DNA of 42,573 bases from an uncultured Flavobacteriaceae bacterium (GTDB lineage: Bacteria > Bacteroidota > Bacteroidia > Flavobacteriales > Flavobacteriaceae), in assembly GCA_937959395.1 (NCBI GenBank), contig CALGLR010000014.1:1-42573 (forward strand), in the 5' to 3' direction. Numbering within the stretch: the first letter of the stretch is position 1; every line of letters begins with the position of its first letter. Below are positions 1 through 9,421 of this stretch, piece by piece. The notes under the pieces were generated by a model, which was given only the letters and a program-made list of their open reading frames with translations, was not told the origin of the DNA and did not search any database. Both the position numbers and the translations under genes were made by a program.

Positions 1-3000
1 AGGGTTAATAATCCCATTATTATCGCTATCTGAGTAGGACAGTCGTATATTGCCTAAGTGGTCTTTAAATTGATAGACATAATTAAAGCTGTTAGATCCA
101 TTAGGTTCTACATAGCCCTCTGGGTGGCTAAAGAATTTTAAAGATTTACCATTGTAGTTTTCTTCATATATATAATTGCCTGCATAAAAGGTTTTTACAA
201 TATCGGGATTAAATCCATTTGTAACCACTTGCTTAGACAATTTAACTCCAGTAGCATCATAACTATAAGAGATATTACCTTGCGCTAATTTTACAAATAC
301 AGGCAAGTTTAAGTGATTATAAGTAATCTCCTCAATTTCTTTATTCTTATCTTCAGTCATATTGCCATTGGCATCGTAAATATATTCCTCTGCAACATTA
401 GCTCCATTTTTAAACCCTTCTAAACTTCCTGTGTCTTCTACTTTTAAAAGCTGGTTGCTTGCTCCATTATATGCATAAGTATAACTAAGAATGTCCATAT
501 TTCCTGCTATATTTTTACGATTTAAATGTTTTATGTTTCCATTTTTATCGTAAGTTATACCAGAAACATCATAATTCCTAGTGTTATCTATAGCATTTGT
601 AATTCGGTTTAAGTTATCATAACCATAAGTATACGATTTACTTATTGGGTTAGTTGAACTCACGGGGCTTTTTGAGTCCCATAACGTTTGGCTTATGTTT
701 CCATTAAATAAAGCTGTCCCACTAGTAGGATTGTTGTAATTCAATTCAAACCCAAAAATATCATTGCCTGCAGTTGAGCCATTATTAATACTTTTTAGCC
801 AACCGCGTATATTGTATTTAAAATCTACTTTTTGTAAACCGTTTGAGGTTAATTCTCCACCTACTTTTTTAGTTTTTAGTTGTCCTAATTCGTCGTATAC
901 GTTATTTACTATAAGCTCTGTGGTATTGTTATTAATGGTTTGCTTTTGCGTTAAAAGTCTATCGGCATGGTCGTAAGTAAATACGTCTTTAACTATTATA
1001 GGCGCATTAGCATCTATAGTATGTGTACTTTCTGTGGCAACGACCTTACCTGTAAAATCTATACCTGTCTTTACAATATCTTTAGTATTTAAAAATGCGT
1101 TATAGCTTCCTGTATAAATTGGCCGCGCTTTATCATCATAATATATTGCACTTAGAATCCATTTATTAGTATTTAGCACTCTTACTTTACTACCTGTTAG
1201 TAAAGAATGTGTTTTATTACTAATTGTATAAGTTTCTCCTTCTAGATTAAATGATCCCGAAGGATATGGGGGTAAGGCTGAAACAATATCGGGTGACGTA
1301 AACTTGTCATAATAATTTACAGTATAAACTTCTAAATTAGATGTTGGTAATATGTTATTACTATGTCTAACATAAGCATCTCCAATGGTTATTCCATTGT
1401 TTGTTGCTTCATTAAATGCGGTTTGCGAATTAATTGTTTCCTGTAATTCTTTTCTAATTAAAATACCATTATTTGAATTAGTTATTGGATTATATAAATG
1501 TTTACCCGTGTAAACTACGCGGTTAAACGCATCGTATTTGGTAAATAACCAATGATTAGTCAATCTTAAATTAGCATCTTGTGTTAATACAGGGCGGTCT
1601 AATTTATCATAAATTATAAATTCCCATTCTTTTCCAGGAATTTTCTTTTCTATAAGTCTATTCCTATAATCGTAATGGTATTGGTAACAAAGATTATCTA
1701 AAACCGAATTAGAGTTTGTAGGTGTCACGATTCGTGCTAAAAAATCACTTCCCGATTTAGCATGAAAATCTGGTTTCAATATAATAGAGTTTGTAGCTAC
1801 TAGATTAGTCGTACTACCACTATTAAACACACTCGTTGATTCTATATTGCTATCTATACCGCTAACATCTGTAAGTACACTGTTACTGCTTGCTAATGGA
1901 GGTAAAACATACGTTAAATTACCAAAATCGTCGTAAACATAATACGTATCATGTGGTTCATTCTCATTATATGTACGTTTTAAAATAACACGCCCTTGTT
2001 TGTCCTTAAATTCTTCTGTAGTGTGATCGTTTACATACTGCTGATTCGGTAGCCAGTTTTCGTCTTTACTTATTGTTTTGTAAAGCTTTGATAGCTTATA
2101 AAAACCTTTATCAAGAAGTTGCGGGTCTTCGGTATTTCTATTAATAAAATCAACACCAAAAAGTCTCACAGAATCATAAGACTTATTAGTTCTGCGGTTA
2201 AGTTTTATAGTGTGACCACTATCTAATGACCAATCGTATCCTGGCGCCGCTATTTCAATAACTTTACCCGATAAAGAACTCTCTACTACTTTTTCGCTAT
2301 AAGGATTAATAGTATAATCATATTTTTCAGTCTCATAATATTGATGAACTTCTTTTATAGCTTCTTGCCTTATATCTCCAAAATGAGAATTATTAGTGTA
2401 AGGTAGGTATTGTTTTACCTGTCTTCCAAGATCGTCATAAACAATGGGAGTGACAATATCTGGCTTATATAAATCCCCAATTTGTATACGTTGTATCGGT
2501 CTTCCTATACCGTCGAAATATGTAATATTTTGAATTTTATTAGAGATTGAAACCGAAGATGAAGACCCAAAAGTAACGCCTTTATTTTTATATGCTATAG
2601 ACTTTACAAAATTCTGATCTTGACTTATCGGATCTGGGTAAGGCTCTCTAAATTTCACACCTAAAAACACCCAATTAGATGTCAGATTATCTTCTAGTAA
2701 TATTTCACTAGTATTCCGGTTTTCTATATTGAACCATTTTATTGTAATTGTAAAATTTCCTTCAGAATTTACAGATGTACCAGTAACTTCACAAGGTACC
2801 TCTGGCAAATAATAATCTTCGTAATGATTCCAACTACTGCTTGTATTGAGAATTGTATACGTATATTCTATATCTGGTAATACATTAAACTCGCCAGCAA
2901 TTGTAACACCATCAAAAACCTGTGTCTGAGTCTGAGCTTTTAAATTATGTATAAGAAACAATGTAATGATTGTACTTAAAAAAAGTAATTTATTATTTGA

Positions 3001-3009
3001 TCTTTTCAT
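1..3009 (-). CDS. DUF6443-type RHS repeat protein, 3' end cut by window edge
   Basis: The minus-strand frame from ATG at 3009 is open without a stop for 1003 codons down to base 1, so the C-terminus lies outside the window. The N-terminus is a signal peptide (hydrophobic stretch about residues 8-20, likely cut after LKA at 25). Residues about 150-200 (YFDGIGRPIQRI, YDDLGRQVKQYLPY) match the DUF6443 N-terminal region of Bacteroidota RHS proteins, followed by YD-type repeats (YDKLDRPVLT, YDELGQLKTK, YDANGNMTED). DHLGNIR at 983-989 is the conserved core motif that normally ends the RHS shell. The variable tip, often a toxin or adhesin domain in this family, should begin just beyond the window. 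The start codon lies 4 bases after the stop of the upstream RHS-like gene, so the two are cotranscribed. An exported cell-surface or secreted shell is inferred. Confidence 0.9.
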   Translation of the reverse strand, partial: MKRSNNKLLFLSTIITLFLIHNLKAQTQTQVFDGVTIAGEFNVLPDIEYTYTILNTSSSWNHYEDYYLPEVPCEVTGTSVNSEGNFTITIKWFNIENRNTSEILLEDNLTSNWVFLGVKFREPYPDPISQDQNFVKSIAYKNKGVTFGSSSSVSISNKIQNITYFDGIGRPIQRIQIGDLYKPDIVTPIVYDDLGRQVKQYLPYTNNSHFGDIRQEAIKEVHQYYETEKYDYTINPYSEKVVESSLSGKVIEIAAPGYDWSLDSGHTIKLNRRTNKSYDSVRLFGVDFINRNTEDPQLLDKGFYKLSKLYKTISKDENWLPNQQYVNDHTTEEFKDKQGRVILKRTYNENEPHDTYYVYDDFGNLTYVLPPLASSNSVLTDVSGIDSNIESTSVFNSGSTTNLVATNSIILKPDFHAKSGSDFLARIVTPTNSNSVLDNLCYQYHYDYRNRLIEKKIPGKEWEFIIYDKLDRPVLTQDANLRLTNHWLFTKYDAFNRVVYTGKHLYNPITNSNNGILIRKELQETINSQTAFNEATNNGITIGDAYVRHSNNILPTSNLEVYTVNYYDKFTSPDIVSALPPYPSGSFNLEGETYTISNKTHSLLTGSKVRVLNTNKWILSAIYYDDKARPIYTGSYNAFLNTKDIVKTGIDFTGKVVATESTHTIDANAPIIVKDVFTYDHADRLLTQKQTINNNTTELIVNNVYDELGQLKTKKVGGELTSNGLQKVDFKYNIRGWLKSINNGSTAGNDIFGFELNYNNPTSGTALFNGNISQTLWDSKSPVSSTNPISKSYTYGYDNLNRITNAIDNTRNYDVSGITYDKNGNIKHLNRKNIAGNMDILSYTYAYNGASNQLLKVEDTGSLEGFKNGANVAEEYIYDANGNMTEDKNKEIEEITYNHLNLPVFVKLAQGNISYSYDATGVKLSKQVVTNGFNPDIVKTFYAGNYIYEENYNGKSLKFFSHPEGYVEPNGSNSFNYVYQFKDHLGNIRLSYSDSDNNGIINP

Positions 3010-3013
3010 AGTC

Positions 3014-6000
3014 CTACTGTTGTTTAAAATAATATTCGTTTTTAGAAACTACATTTCCCTCATCGTCGGTTACATACTCAAGTCTATTAAACTTATCGTA
3101 ATGATAATTCATAGTGTATCCTCTTGGATCGGCTACAGATTTTAAGCCAACAAGTTCTTCATAACTATAAGTAGTTACCATGGATTTATTTAAATTTAGT
3201 CTTAAGTCTTCTAAAAGGGGAATTTCGAGTTTATTAAAATTAGATAATTCGGCTGCGGTTTTTCCAAGAGCATTAGCTAATTGAATAAAGCTAGCATTTT
3301 CAACTTTTGCAACAGGATATGATTTATTATAACTCCATATGTAAGAGGTATATACCCCTGATTCTAAATTTAAAGTTTCAAGAATATTACCTTCAGAATC
3401 ATATCTTAAATATTGTACTTTATCTTCTAATGCGTTATCTGCCTTGGATGTCTTAAATATATCTGGTAAAATAATATTATTAACATTTTTGTAACTTATT
3501 CTGGTTGTATTAAGTAAGGTATTATTCCCACTATCTTTGTCTTGTAAAAATAATTCTGTTTGTAGTAATGTATTTAATTGGTAACGGTCTGTTAACTGAT
3601 TTGCAGATGAAACTTCATAAGCTGATACGTTTGATAAAGAATTAACATCCTCAGAATAATAATACTTTTCAATCAATTTATCTTCATCGCTTTTAGATAT
3701 TATTTTAACTACTGGAAGTTTATGCTTAAGAGATGAATTGGAAGGATCAATATATTGATACTCTTCTTTAGTTACTACCCCAGGTCCAGAAGCACTTGAA
3801 GGTTGGTTTCGATGATGTATTGTTGTTTTCTTCTCTGTCAGAGTGTTCCACAAAATGGGGGTCTCGTAAATATATATGTGCTCTGCTGCAAAATTTTTGC
3901 CAGAATTTGAATATCCAAATCCTTGTATAAAATCTAAATAATAATTATTATATTTAAATTCTGTTTCGCTATTTAATTTATTTCTCCAATATTCAGAAAC
4001 CTTTTTTTGTTTACCATTCATTACTCTAAAATTATTAGGCCCATTAATACCATTAGGTATTTCCGCATCATTATAATACTCATAAATAGTCTTAATATTA
4101 TTGTAAGTATTAGAAGAGATTACTTCTTCTGTCACCTTAGAGTATCCAACTACATTACCAGTTATAGAACCTGTTAAAGGATAGTTAGTATCTGAATTTA
4201 TTTCTAGGAATGTAGAAAGATTAGAGCCTACAATTGTTGCACCACCTTCACTTGGTACAAAGTAACAACTTAAATCTGTTGTGTAAGGATAAAACGACTG
4301 TAATTTTTTATTAATCAAAATACCGGAAGATATATTTCCTTGTTGAGTCTCATCAAACATTGTATATTCAAATTCCCGAGTGTTTTTTGGAGAACTTATG
4401 CGTTTTATCCTAAGGCCGCCAGCATTGCTAGCTGTATTTAGTTGTGAAGTTGTTTCCGTGTAATTGATGAAACCATGCAATTCCACATGCTGATTTGTGT
4501 TTACACTTTTAAACCTAAGTCTATATTTACCAGAAGATAATTGAGCATTATTAAATGACTTAGTAACGCGCTGCACATCATCGTTATGAGGATCCCAATC
4601 ATGATACTGTAGCTCTCCCATACTCATCTCCTCTATTATTTCATTTTCTGTTCCATCATCATTGAGGCTATATAATGCTAAGATAGTTTCGAAATATCCT
4701 ATGAGCCCTGGCCCAACATAACAACTAAGGTTAAAACCATTGGCTACATTATTAATTGTGAAATCGTAATAATTAGAAACTGATCCTTCATGCTTAACAA
4801 ATGGATCATTGTAACCATAATAGAATAGAGCAGAATGGCTATATTCATTTGTTACATAACTTACACCTGGAAAATATTTATTCAATTCATAATCATATTG
4901 TTGAATACCTGAAGTAGGGTACTGCACAGATTTTAGCATGCCTGTCTTGGCATATTCAAAATTAGCTTTTCTATTAGCTCCAATATAATGGTAGTCTGAG
5001 TCACCAGTACCAAAAGGAAAATTTGTATGAGTTGTAGGTATACGTGTAGGTGTATTTCCATAATAAGTAGGTGTTATTGCTAATGAAAAATTTTGATAAC
5101 CCCAATAATCATATCGGTTAGAAGTTTTACTAAAGAAAGGTTTTTCTTCATAATATGTAAATCGATGCGGGGGTAGAGATTCTCCTGTAGAATGATCTAA
5201 ATTAATTACTGAAGTTAATTTTAAACGCATATACTCTTTTTGTAATGAACTATTATTAGATAGGTATTGATTATTAAAATAATCATAGTTTAAATTAACC
5301 GTTTTAATATAGTTATTTGCATTATCTAGTATATTGATTGACGATATCTTTTTTGAATCAAAGTCATTTCTAGATGATTGTTTAAACATAGCTTTACCAT
5401 TTTTCCAAAGTATTTCCTTGAGAGTAATAACGGTACTTTCTGATTTTGAATAATAATGAGTATTTGGTATTTGATGAGGAGTATCACACCCCCCTGTTGA
5501 CGAATTAACACCTATGAGCTTTCGGTGAACATGACGCTCTTTGATTTGACTTTTAGCTAGTTTTTCTTCAATCTCATATCTATAATCTATGCTCTGGTTA
5601 TTGGTTAATGTTATTTTATCTAAATACCATGATATTGGACGAAAGGGTGTAACATCTATTTCACCATAACTTTGTGTAGACCATGAGGAAGTTTTAGATT
5701 TTTCTGTGGTAGAAAAATCATAAATTACACCATCTGGAGTTGTAAGCTTAAAAGAAATATTATCTGAGTTTACTATAATTTTTATATCAACATTACTAGA
5801 CCCTTCGATTAAAATACCTTTTCCTTCATAAAGACCTGTTTTTCTGACGATAAACTTCCCTGAGTATCCGTTAAAATTAAATAAAAATAAATCGGGCTCT
5901 AAATCTATTTTAAGTTCTCCACTAGTACTAAAAACACCACCTGACTCACCACCACTATCTAGTACAGAAAATAAAAAAAATTCATCTATTGGTACAGAAT

Positions 6001-6394
6001 TCAAATCTTGAGTGTAATACTGCTCATTATAAAAATACCCTGTTTTATAACTTGGAGCATTAAAATCATTAAATCCTCTTATTTGATGTGTAATAATCCC
6101 ACCAGCATTTAAACTCCATCCTAATCCAACATTACTTGCCTCTTGTGCAAGTTTTATACCTGATGCATGATAATTTAAACTTATGGGTAATTTGTAATTA
6201 TCTGCCTCTATTGTATACAAAGGGATGTTAATATTTGGTACCCCAGAATAATAACTAACAGGCGTATCTGCATATTTTGCTAATGCGGCGGCTTTTGGTG
6301 TTGCTGGAAACTCAATTGAAGGCGCTTGTTGAGCGTACGATAACAAAAACCAGAAAGCACTTAGGCTTAGTAATAATATTTTTTTCATAAACAT
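3014..6394 (-). CDS. large secreted SpvB/RHS-like shell protein
   Basis: This 1126-residue protein has a signal peptide (hydrophobic residues about 5-19, ending SYAQ). The region around 45-110 (SGVPNINIPLY, LPISLNYHASGIK, VGLGWSLNAGG) resembles the N-terminal strand of SpvB/TcC-type toxin shell proteins. The C-terminus (ADPRGYTMNYHYDKFNRL, then DDEGNVVSKNEYY) is a YD repeat. No enzymatic domain was recognised. It sits immediately upstream of the DUF6443 RHS gene, 4 bases apart, and such pairs are common in Bacteroidota, so the two products probably act together at the surface. ATG 6388 (MKK) is an equally plausible start, as it gives a cleaner signal peptide than MFMKK. Function beyond an RHS-related exported shell is unknown. 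Confidence 0.8.
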   Translation of the reverse strand: MFMKKILLLSLSAFWFLLSYAQQAPSIEFPATPKAAALAKYADTPVSYYSGVPNINIPLYTIEADNYKLPISLNYHASGIKLAQEASNVGLGWSLNAGGIITHQIRGFNDFNAPSYKTGYFYNEQYYTQDLNSVPIDEFFLFSVLDSGGESGGVFSTSGELKIDLEPDLFLFNFNGYSGKFIVRKTGLYEGKGILIEGSSNVDIKIIVNSDNISFKLTTPDGVIYDFSTTEKSKTSSWSTQSYGEIDVTPFRPISWYLDKITLTNNQSIDYRYEIEEKLAKSQIKERHVHRKLIGVNSSTGGCDTPHQIPNTHYYSKSESTVITLKEILWKNGKAMFKQSSRNDFDSKKISSINILDNANNYIKTVNLNYDYFNNQYLSNNSSLQKEYMRLKLTSVINLDHSTGESLPPHRFTYYEEKPFFSKTSNRYDYWGYQNFSLAITPTYYGNTPTRIPTTHTNFPFGTGDSDYHYIGANRKANFEYAKTGMLKSVQYPTSGIQQYDYELNKYFPGVSYVTNEYSHSALFYYGYNDPFVKHEGSVSNYYDFTINNVANGFNLSCYVGPGLIGYFETILALYSLNDDGTENEIIEEMSMGELQYHDWDPHNDDVQRVTKSFNNAQLSSGKYRLRFKSVNTNQHVELHGFINYTETTSQLNTASNAGGLRIKRISSPKNTREFEYTMFDETQQGNISSGILINKKLQSFYPYTTDLSCYFVPSEGGATIVGSNLSTFLEINSDTNYPLTGSITGNVVGYSKVTEEVISSNTYNNIKTIYEYYNDAEIPNGINGPNNFRVMNGKQKKVSEYWRNKLNSETEFKYNNYYLDFIQGFGYSNSGKNFAAEHIYIYETPILWNTLTEKKTTIHHRNQPSSASGPGVVTKEEYQYIDPSNSSLKHKLPVVKIISKSDEDKLIEKYYYSEDVNSLSNVSAYEVSSANQLTDRYQLNTLLQTELFLQDKDSGNNTLLNTTRISYKNVNNIILPDIFKTSKADNALEDKVQYLRYDSEGNILETLNLESGVYTSYIWSYNKSYPVAKVENASFIQLANALGKTAAELSNFNKLEIPLLEDLRLNLNKSMVTTYSYEELVGLKSVADPRGYTMNYHYDKFNRLEYVTDDEGNVVSKNEYYFKQQ

Positions 6395-6434
6395 TTTTTT
6401 ATAATTATTAGCTTTTCTCCTTATAATCTAAATT

Positions 6435-6872
6435 TTATTTTTGCTCTAAAACCTCTTCAACCAAAGCCTTCAATTTTTCAATATCCTCACCTTGCTTTTT
6501 CAATTGAGAATTTTGCGACTCAAGAGTTTTCTCCTGCTGTATAGTATACAATGTTAACTCTTCTATTTTTTGTAAAAGCTTCGAATTTATTTCTCCTAGT
6601 AAAACACCATTTTCTTCAACGTCTTTTGCACTAGGGATATCTTTTAAATGTCCTTTTTCTCTAATATGGCTTTCTACTTCTTGTAATATGGGTAATTTAT
6701 AATCGTCGTAGAATACGAAGTCTGACCAGCCTGTTTCAACTTTAATTTCTTTTGCTCTTATGTGTCCGTTTACAGCGAGTTTCCATGTACCAGGGTTAAA
6801 TGTTCCAATACCAACATTTCCTGTATTATCAATTACTAAATCAGCAACATTATCTCCAGAACTTAAAAACAA
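6435..6872 (-). pseudogene. 3' part of a tail-fibre-like gene, out of frame with its 5' part
   Basis: The frame encodes an NVGIGT motif followed by the domain KEIKVETGWSDFVFYDDYKLP and a C-terminal coiled coil (about 100-143), as in the intact paralogue at 7468-8637. ATG 6872 is an internal Met. The same frame is open upstream to about 6983 and reads smoothly there (IKGAHSDAGDFIFQKGTGEQ, then LGRIWTKSDGDSGLFLSSGD), so it is the continuation of the gene that starts at 7375, displaced by a (TA)6 tract. Removing one TA unit fuses the two parts into an open protein of about 313 residues. It may be phase-variable, recently broken or a sequencing slip. It lies 40 bases upstream of the SpvB/RHS-like gene. 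Confidence 0.8.
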
Positions 6873-6967
6873 TCCACTATCTCCATCAGATTTAGTCCAT
6901 ATTCTACCTAATTGTTCACCTGTACCTTTTTGAAAAATAAAATCGCCAGCATCACTATGGGCTCCTT

Positions 6968-7375
6968 TTATATATATATATTTCCACTCTGTACTAATAA
7001 GCTTCCGTGCGCTACTTCTAATTTATGTCTAGGATTCGTTGTTCCAATACCTACATTGCCATTATCTCGACTGAACCACATTACAGGTGAGTAAGCACCA
7101 TCAAAACGCCACAAAGCCAAATCATTGTTATCTGCTAAATTCCTTATACCAAAATCCCATTTAATAGCATTACCTGATCTAAATTCAATTGGAACTTTAT
7201 TAGCAGTATTGGCATCATTTAAAATAAGTTTTGGGCCATAACTACTTGGCTCAATTGTTACAGTTTGATCATGCGTTATTTGCCCTTGCACATTCATTAT
7301 AACAAATAATGCTATAAATGATAATGTTTTTATTTTATTTATTTTTGTCATAATAATTTTATTTAGCGTTGTCAT
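6968..7375 (-). CDS. 5' part of tail-fibre-like gene, stops in a TA repeat
   Basis: The product is a 135-residue exported protein with a signal peptide (KTLSFIALFVIMNVQGQ) and one NVGIGTTNP motif, the repeat found in Bacteroidota tail-fibre-like surface proteins. Translation ends at TAA 6968-6970 directly after SGNIYI, inside a TA dinucleotide tract. With five instead of six TA units the frame would continue into the conserved C-terminal domain at 6435-6872. ATG 7351 (MTKINKIK) is a likely alternative start, because the first eight residues repeat the same TCATAATAA context. Without the C-terminal domain the product is probably non-functional as a fibre. Confidence 0.75.
   Translation of the reverse strand: MTTLNKIIMTKINKIKTLSFIALFVIMNVQGQITHDQTVTIEPSSYGPKLILNDANTANKVPIEFRSGNAIKWDFGIRNLADNNDLALWRFDGAYSPVMWFSRDNGNVGIGTTNPRHKLEVAHGSLLVQSGNIYI
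6969..6980. repeat. (TA)6 dinucleotide tract at the frameshift
   Basis: On the coding (minus) strand six TA units follow GGAAA and precede AAAGGAGCC. Six units bring a TAA stop into frame. Five or eight units would join the two halves of the tail-fibre-like gene (NIYIKGAHSD). Short dinucleotide tracts inside surface-protein genes are classical slipped-strand phase-variation sites. Confidence 0.8.
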
Positions 7376-7467
7376 AATAACTTATGGTTAACATTTTTCA
7401 GCTTGTTCTTAATGAGTCCTGTTTTAAGATTAATTTAGTTTAATTGTAATAGAAAGGACAAATCTGC

Positions 7468-8637
7468 TTAATTCTTATTCTCCAGTTTATCAAGTCTCAA
7501 CTGTAATTCTAAAAATTTTTGGTTTAGTAATTTTAAATTTTGAATTTCCTTGCTTTGTTTTTCTAGCGTTTTTTCCTGCTGTATCGTATAAAGCGTCAAC
7601 TCTTCAATTTTTTGTAATAATTTAGAATCCATTTCTCCCAAGAAAACACCATTTTCTTCAACATCTTTTGCACTAGGAATATCTTTTAAATGTCCTTTTT
7701 CTTTAATATGGTTTTCTACTTCTTGTAATGTTGGTAGTTTATAATCGTCGTAGAATACAAAATCTGACCAGCCTGTCTCTACTTTAATTTCTTTTGCTCT
7801 TATATTTCCATTTACAGCTAACTTCCATGTACCAGGATTTGTTGTTCCTATTCCAACATTGCCACCAAAAGGATTAAGAAGTAAATCAAATTTGCTACCA
7901 GTAGAGGTTTGTTGTGTTTGAATTACAGCTTTTAAGTTCGTATTATCTACTCCAAATCTTAAAGTCGCATCGCTACCATCATTATCTGCTCGTAAAACCA
8001 AAGCACTACTTGGCAATGATATACTACTGGTTAAATTAGCATCTCTTAAAATTTCTAATTTAGCTGAAGGTGTAGTGGTTCCAATTCCTACGTTTCCATT
8101 TGCAAAATTAAAAGTCTCAATTATATAAACATGTACATCGGTATTTTGCTCAAAATCTGCACTTATTCCATCAACATACATTGCATTTGCATTAATGGGT
8201 CTGGCACTTGAATATGAATAGACGTTTTGATTTAATCCATTAATTTCTTCGACAAGAATAGTTTTATTATTGTAGATTGACCAATCTGTTGTTTTCATTA
8301 AATGAGAACCACCATTTACTTTTGCAAGTATTGGCTTAGACTTAAAGCCAGATGCCTTTGGTTTCAAGATATATACTTTGACTTCGGAACCTTGTTCAAA
8401 ATCATCTTCCAAACCATCAACATTCATTGCATTTGGGTTCGTTGCTCTTACAGTGTTGTATGTATAAATATGACTTTTACTTCCATCTAATTTTGTAACT
8501 AAAATATTTGCGGTTTTAAATTCTGACCAATCTGTTGTTTTAATTAAATGGGAACCGGCATTAACAGTAGCTATTCTACTTTGAGAAAATAGATTTTGTA
8601 CAATCAAAAAACCTATGCAAATCATTAATTTTTTCAT
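7468..8637 (-). CDS. tail-fibre-like exported protein with two N-terminal repeats
   Basis: The 389-residue protein has a signal peptide (MKKLMICIGFLIVQNLFSQ). Residues 22-91 and 104-172 form two copies of one domain (VNAGSHLIKTTDW and VNGGSHLMKTTDW, each ending near DFEQ and VYI) with an 82-residue period. Two NVGIGT motifs follow at 182-187 and 260-265. Then comes the domain KEIKVETGWSDFVFYDDYKLP at 282-302, which is shared with neighbouring copies, and a coiled coil from about 335 to the end (IEELTLYTIQQEKTLEKQ, LELQLRLDKLENKN) that probably trimerises. NVGIGT/tail-fibre-like proteins are common Bacteroidota exported proteins of uncertain role. The gene is part of a minus-strand series with the RHS genes downstream. 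Confidence 0.85.
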   Translation of the reverse strand: MKKLMICIGFLIVQNLFSQSRIATVNAGSHLIKTTDWSEFKTANILVTKLDGSKSHIYTYNTVRATNPNAMNVDGLEDDFEQGSEVKVYILKPKASGFKSKPILAKVNGGSHLMKTTDWSIYNNKTILVEEINGLNQNVYSYSSARPINANAMYVDGISADFEQNTDVHVYIIETFNFANGNVGIGTTTPSAKLEILRDANLTSSISLPSSALVLRADNDGSDATLRFGVDNTNLKAVIQTQQTSTGSKFDLLLNPFGGNVGIGTTNPGTWKLAVNGNIRAKEIKVETGWSDFVFYDDYKLPTLQEVENHIKEKGHLKDIPSAKDVEENGVFLGEMDSKLLQKIEELTLYTIQQEKTLEKQSKEIQNLKLLNQKFLELQLRLDKLENKN

Positions 8638-8686
8638 AATTATTTATTTGTATTTATATATAATAATAAAGCATGTAGAGATCAAA

Positions 8687-8872
8687 TTAGTTTTTGTTTT
8701 CTAATTTTTCAAGTCTCAACTGCAATTCTAAAAATTTTCTATTTAATAATTCTAATTCATTAATTTTCTTTTCCTGCTTTATCGTATAAAGTGTTAACTC
8801 TTTAATTTTTTGTAATAATTTAGAATCCATTTCTCCCAAGAAAACACCTATAAGAAGGGTAAGGTTTTTCAT
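8687..8872 (-). pseudogene. remnant: new start fused to a tail-fibre C-terminal coiled coil
   Basis: This 61-codon frame starts MKNLTLLI, which looks like the beginning of a signal peptide. It then jumps directly into GVFLGEMDSKLLQKIKELT, the C-terminal coiled coil of the neighbouring tail-fibre-like proteins, and ends LELQLRLEKLENKN as does the 389-residue paralogue. All central domains are missing, so it reads as an internal-deletion remnant of a third copy. It stands first in the operon, 49 bases before the intact gene, and could act as a recombination donor. An expressed small coiled-coil protein cannot be excluded. Confidence 0.7.
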
Positions 8873-9421
8873 AGATGAGAAATTTATTTCAAAGATTAGT
8901 TATTTAGCGATTTAATATATAGTAAAAACAAGGCCGCAAACATAATATTATATTTTAGTTTGTTATAAAAAGAGCTGCAAAGCAATGATATATTCGTTGA
9001 ATTACTCTATCTAAAAAAATAGAAATAGTAAAAAGGGAGCTTGGCAATCTTTTTTAGAAAATTAATGGTGTTTTTAATTAAAAATTTTGAATGGTTATTG
9101 GATAATAGCGGCGCGAAATTAAAATATTATTTCGTGGTATTAAATTTAAACCCCTTACTTAAAGTAAGGTTTGTGATGTTTTTTTATTTTCATAGTTTTT
9201 CAGGTTAATAGCAATTATAATTAAATGATAAGTATCTTAAATTAAGAAAACGTTACACTATTTGATAACTAATAATTCTTAATTTTTAATAATGAAACAA
9301 ACTTAAGGCTACTTTTAGCACATTTGCAACAGTTAGTACTCTGAATTCATGAATTTGGACAACAAAATAATGATGTGAAACGTTTTGAAATAAGGGTTTT
9401 TGTAAAAAAGAGATAAGTTTT
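8873..9421. other. AT-rich intergenic region
   Basis: About 550 bases lie between the T2SS-like operon end and the surface-protein operon. It holds the candidate promoter at 8937-8944 and a tight palindrome at 9153-9169 (CCTTACTT, A, AAGTAAGG). No convincing open frame, RNA gene or repeat was seen in the rest. Confidence 0.5.
8937..8944 (-). promoter_or_regulatory. predicted -7 box TATGTTTG of the surface-protein operon
   Basis: On the minus strand TATGTTTG matches the Bacteroidota -7 consensus TAnnTTTG and would start transcription about 60 bases before ATG 8872. No good TTG -33 element was found at the usual distance. Confidence 0.4.

Noticed and set aside
764-976. Plus-strand frame of 70 codons
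   Set aside because: It lies wholly inside the RHS gene frame on the other strand and has no domain or start context.
9153-9169. CCTTACTT-A-AAGTAAGG as terminator of the T2SS-like leftward arm
   Set aside because: The loop is one base and no U tract follows on the minus strand; at most a DNA-binding palindrome.
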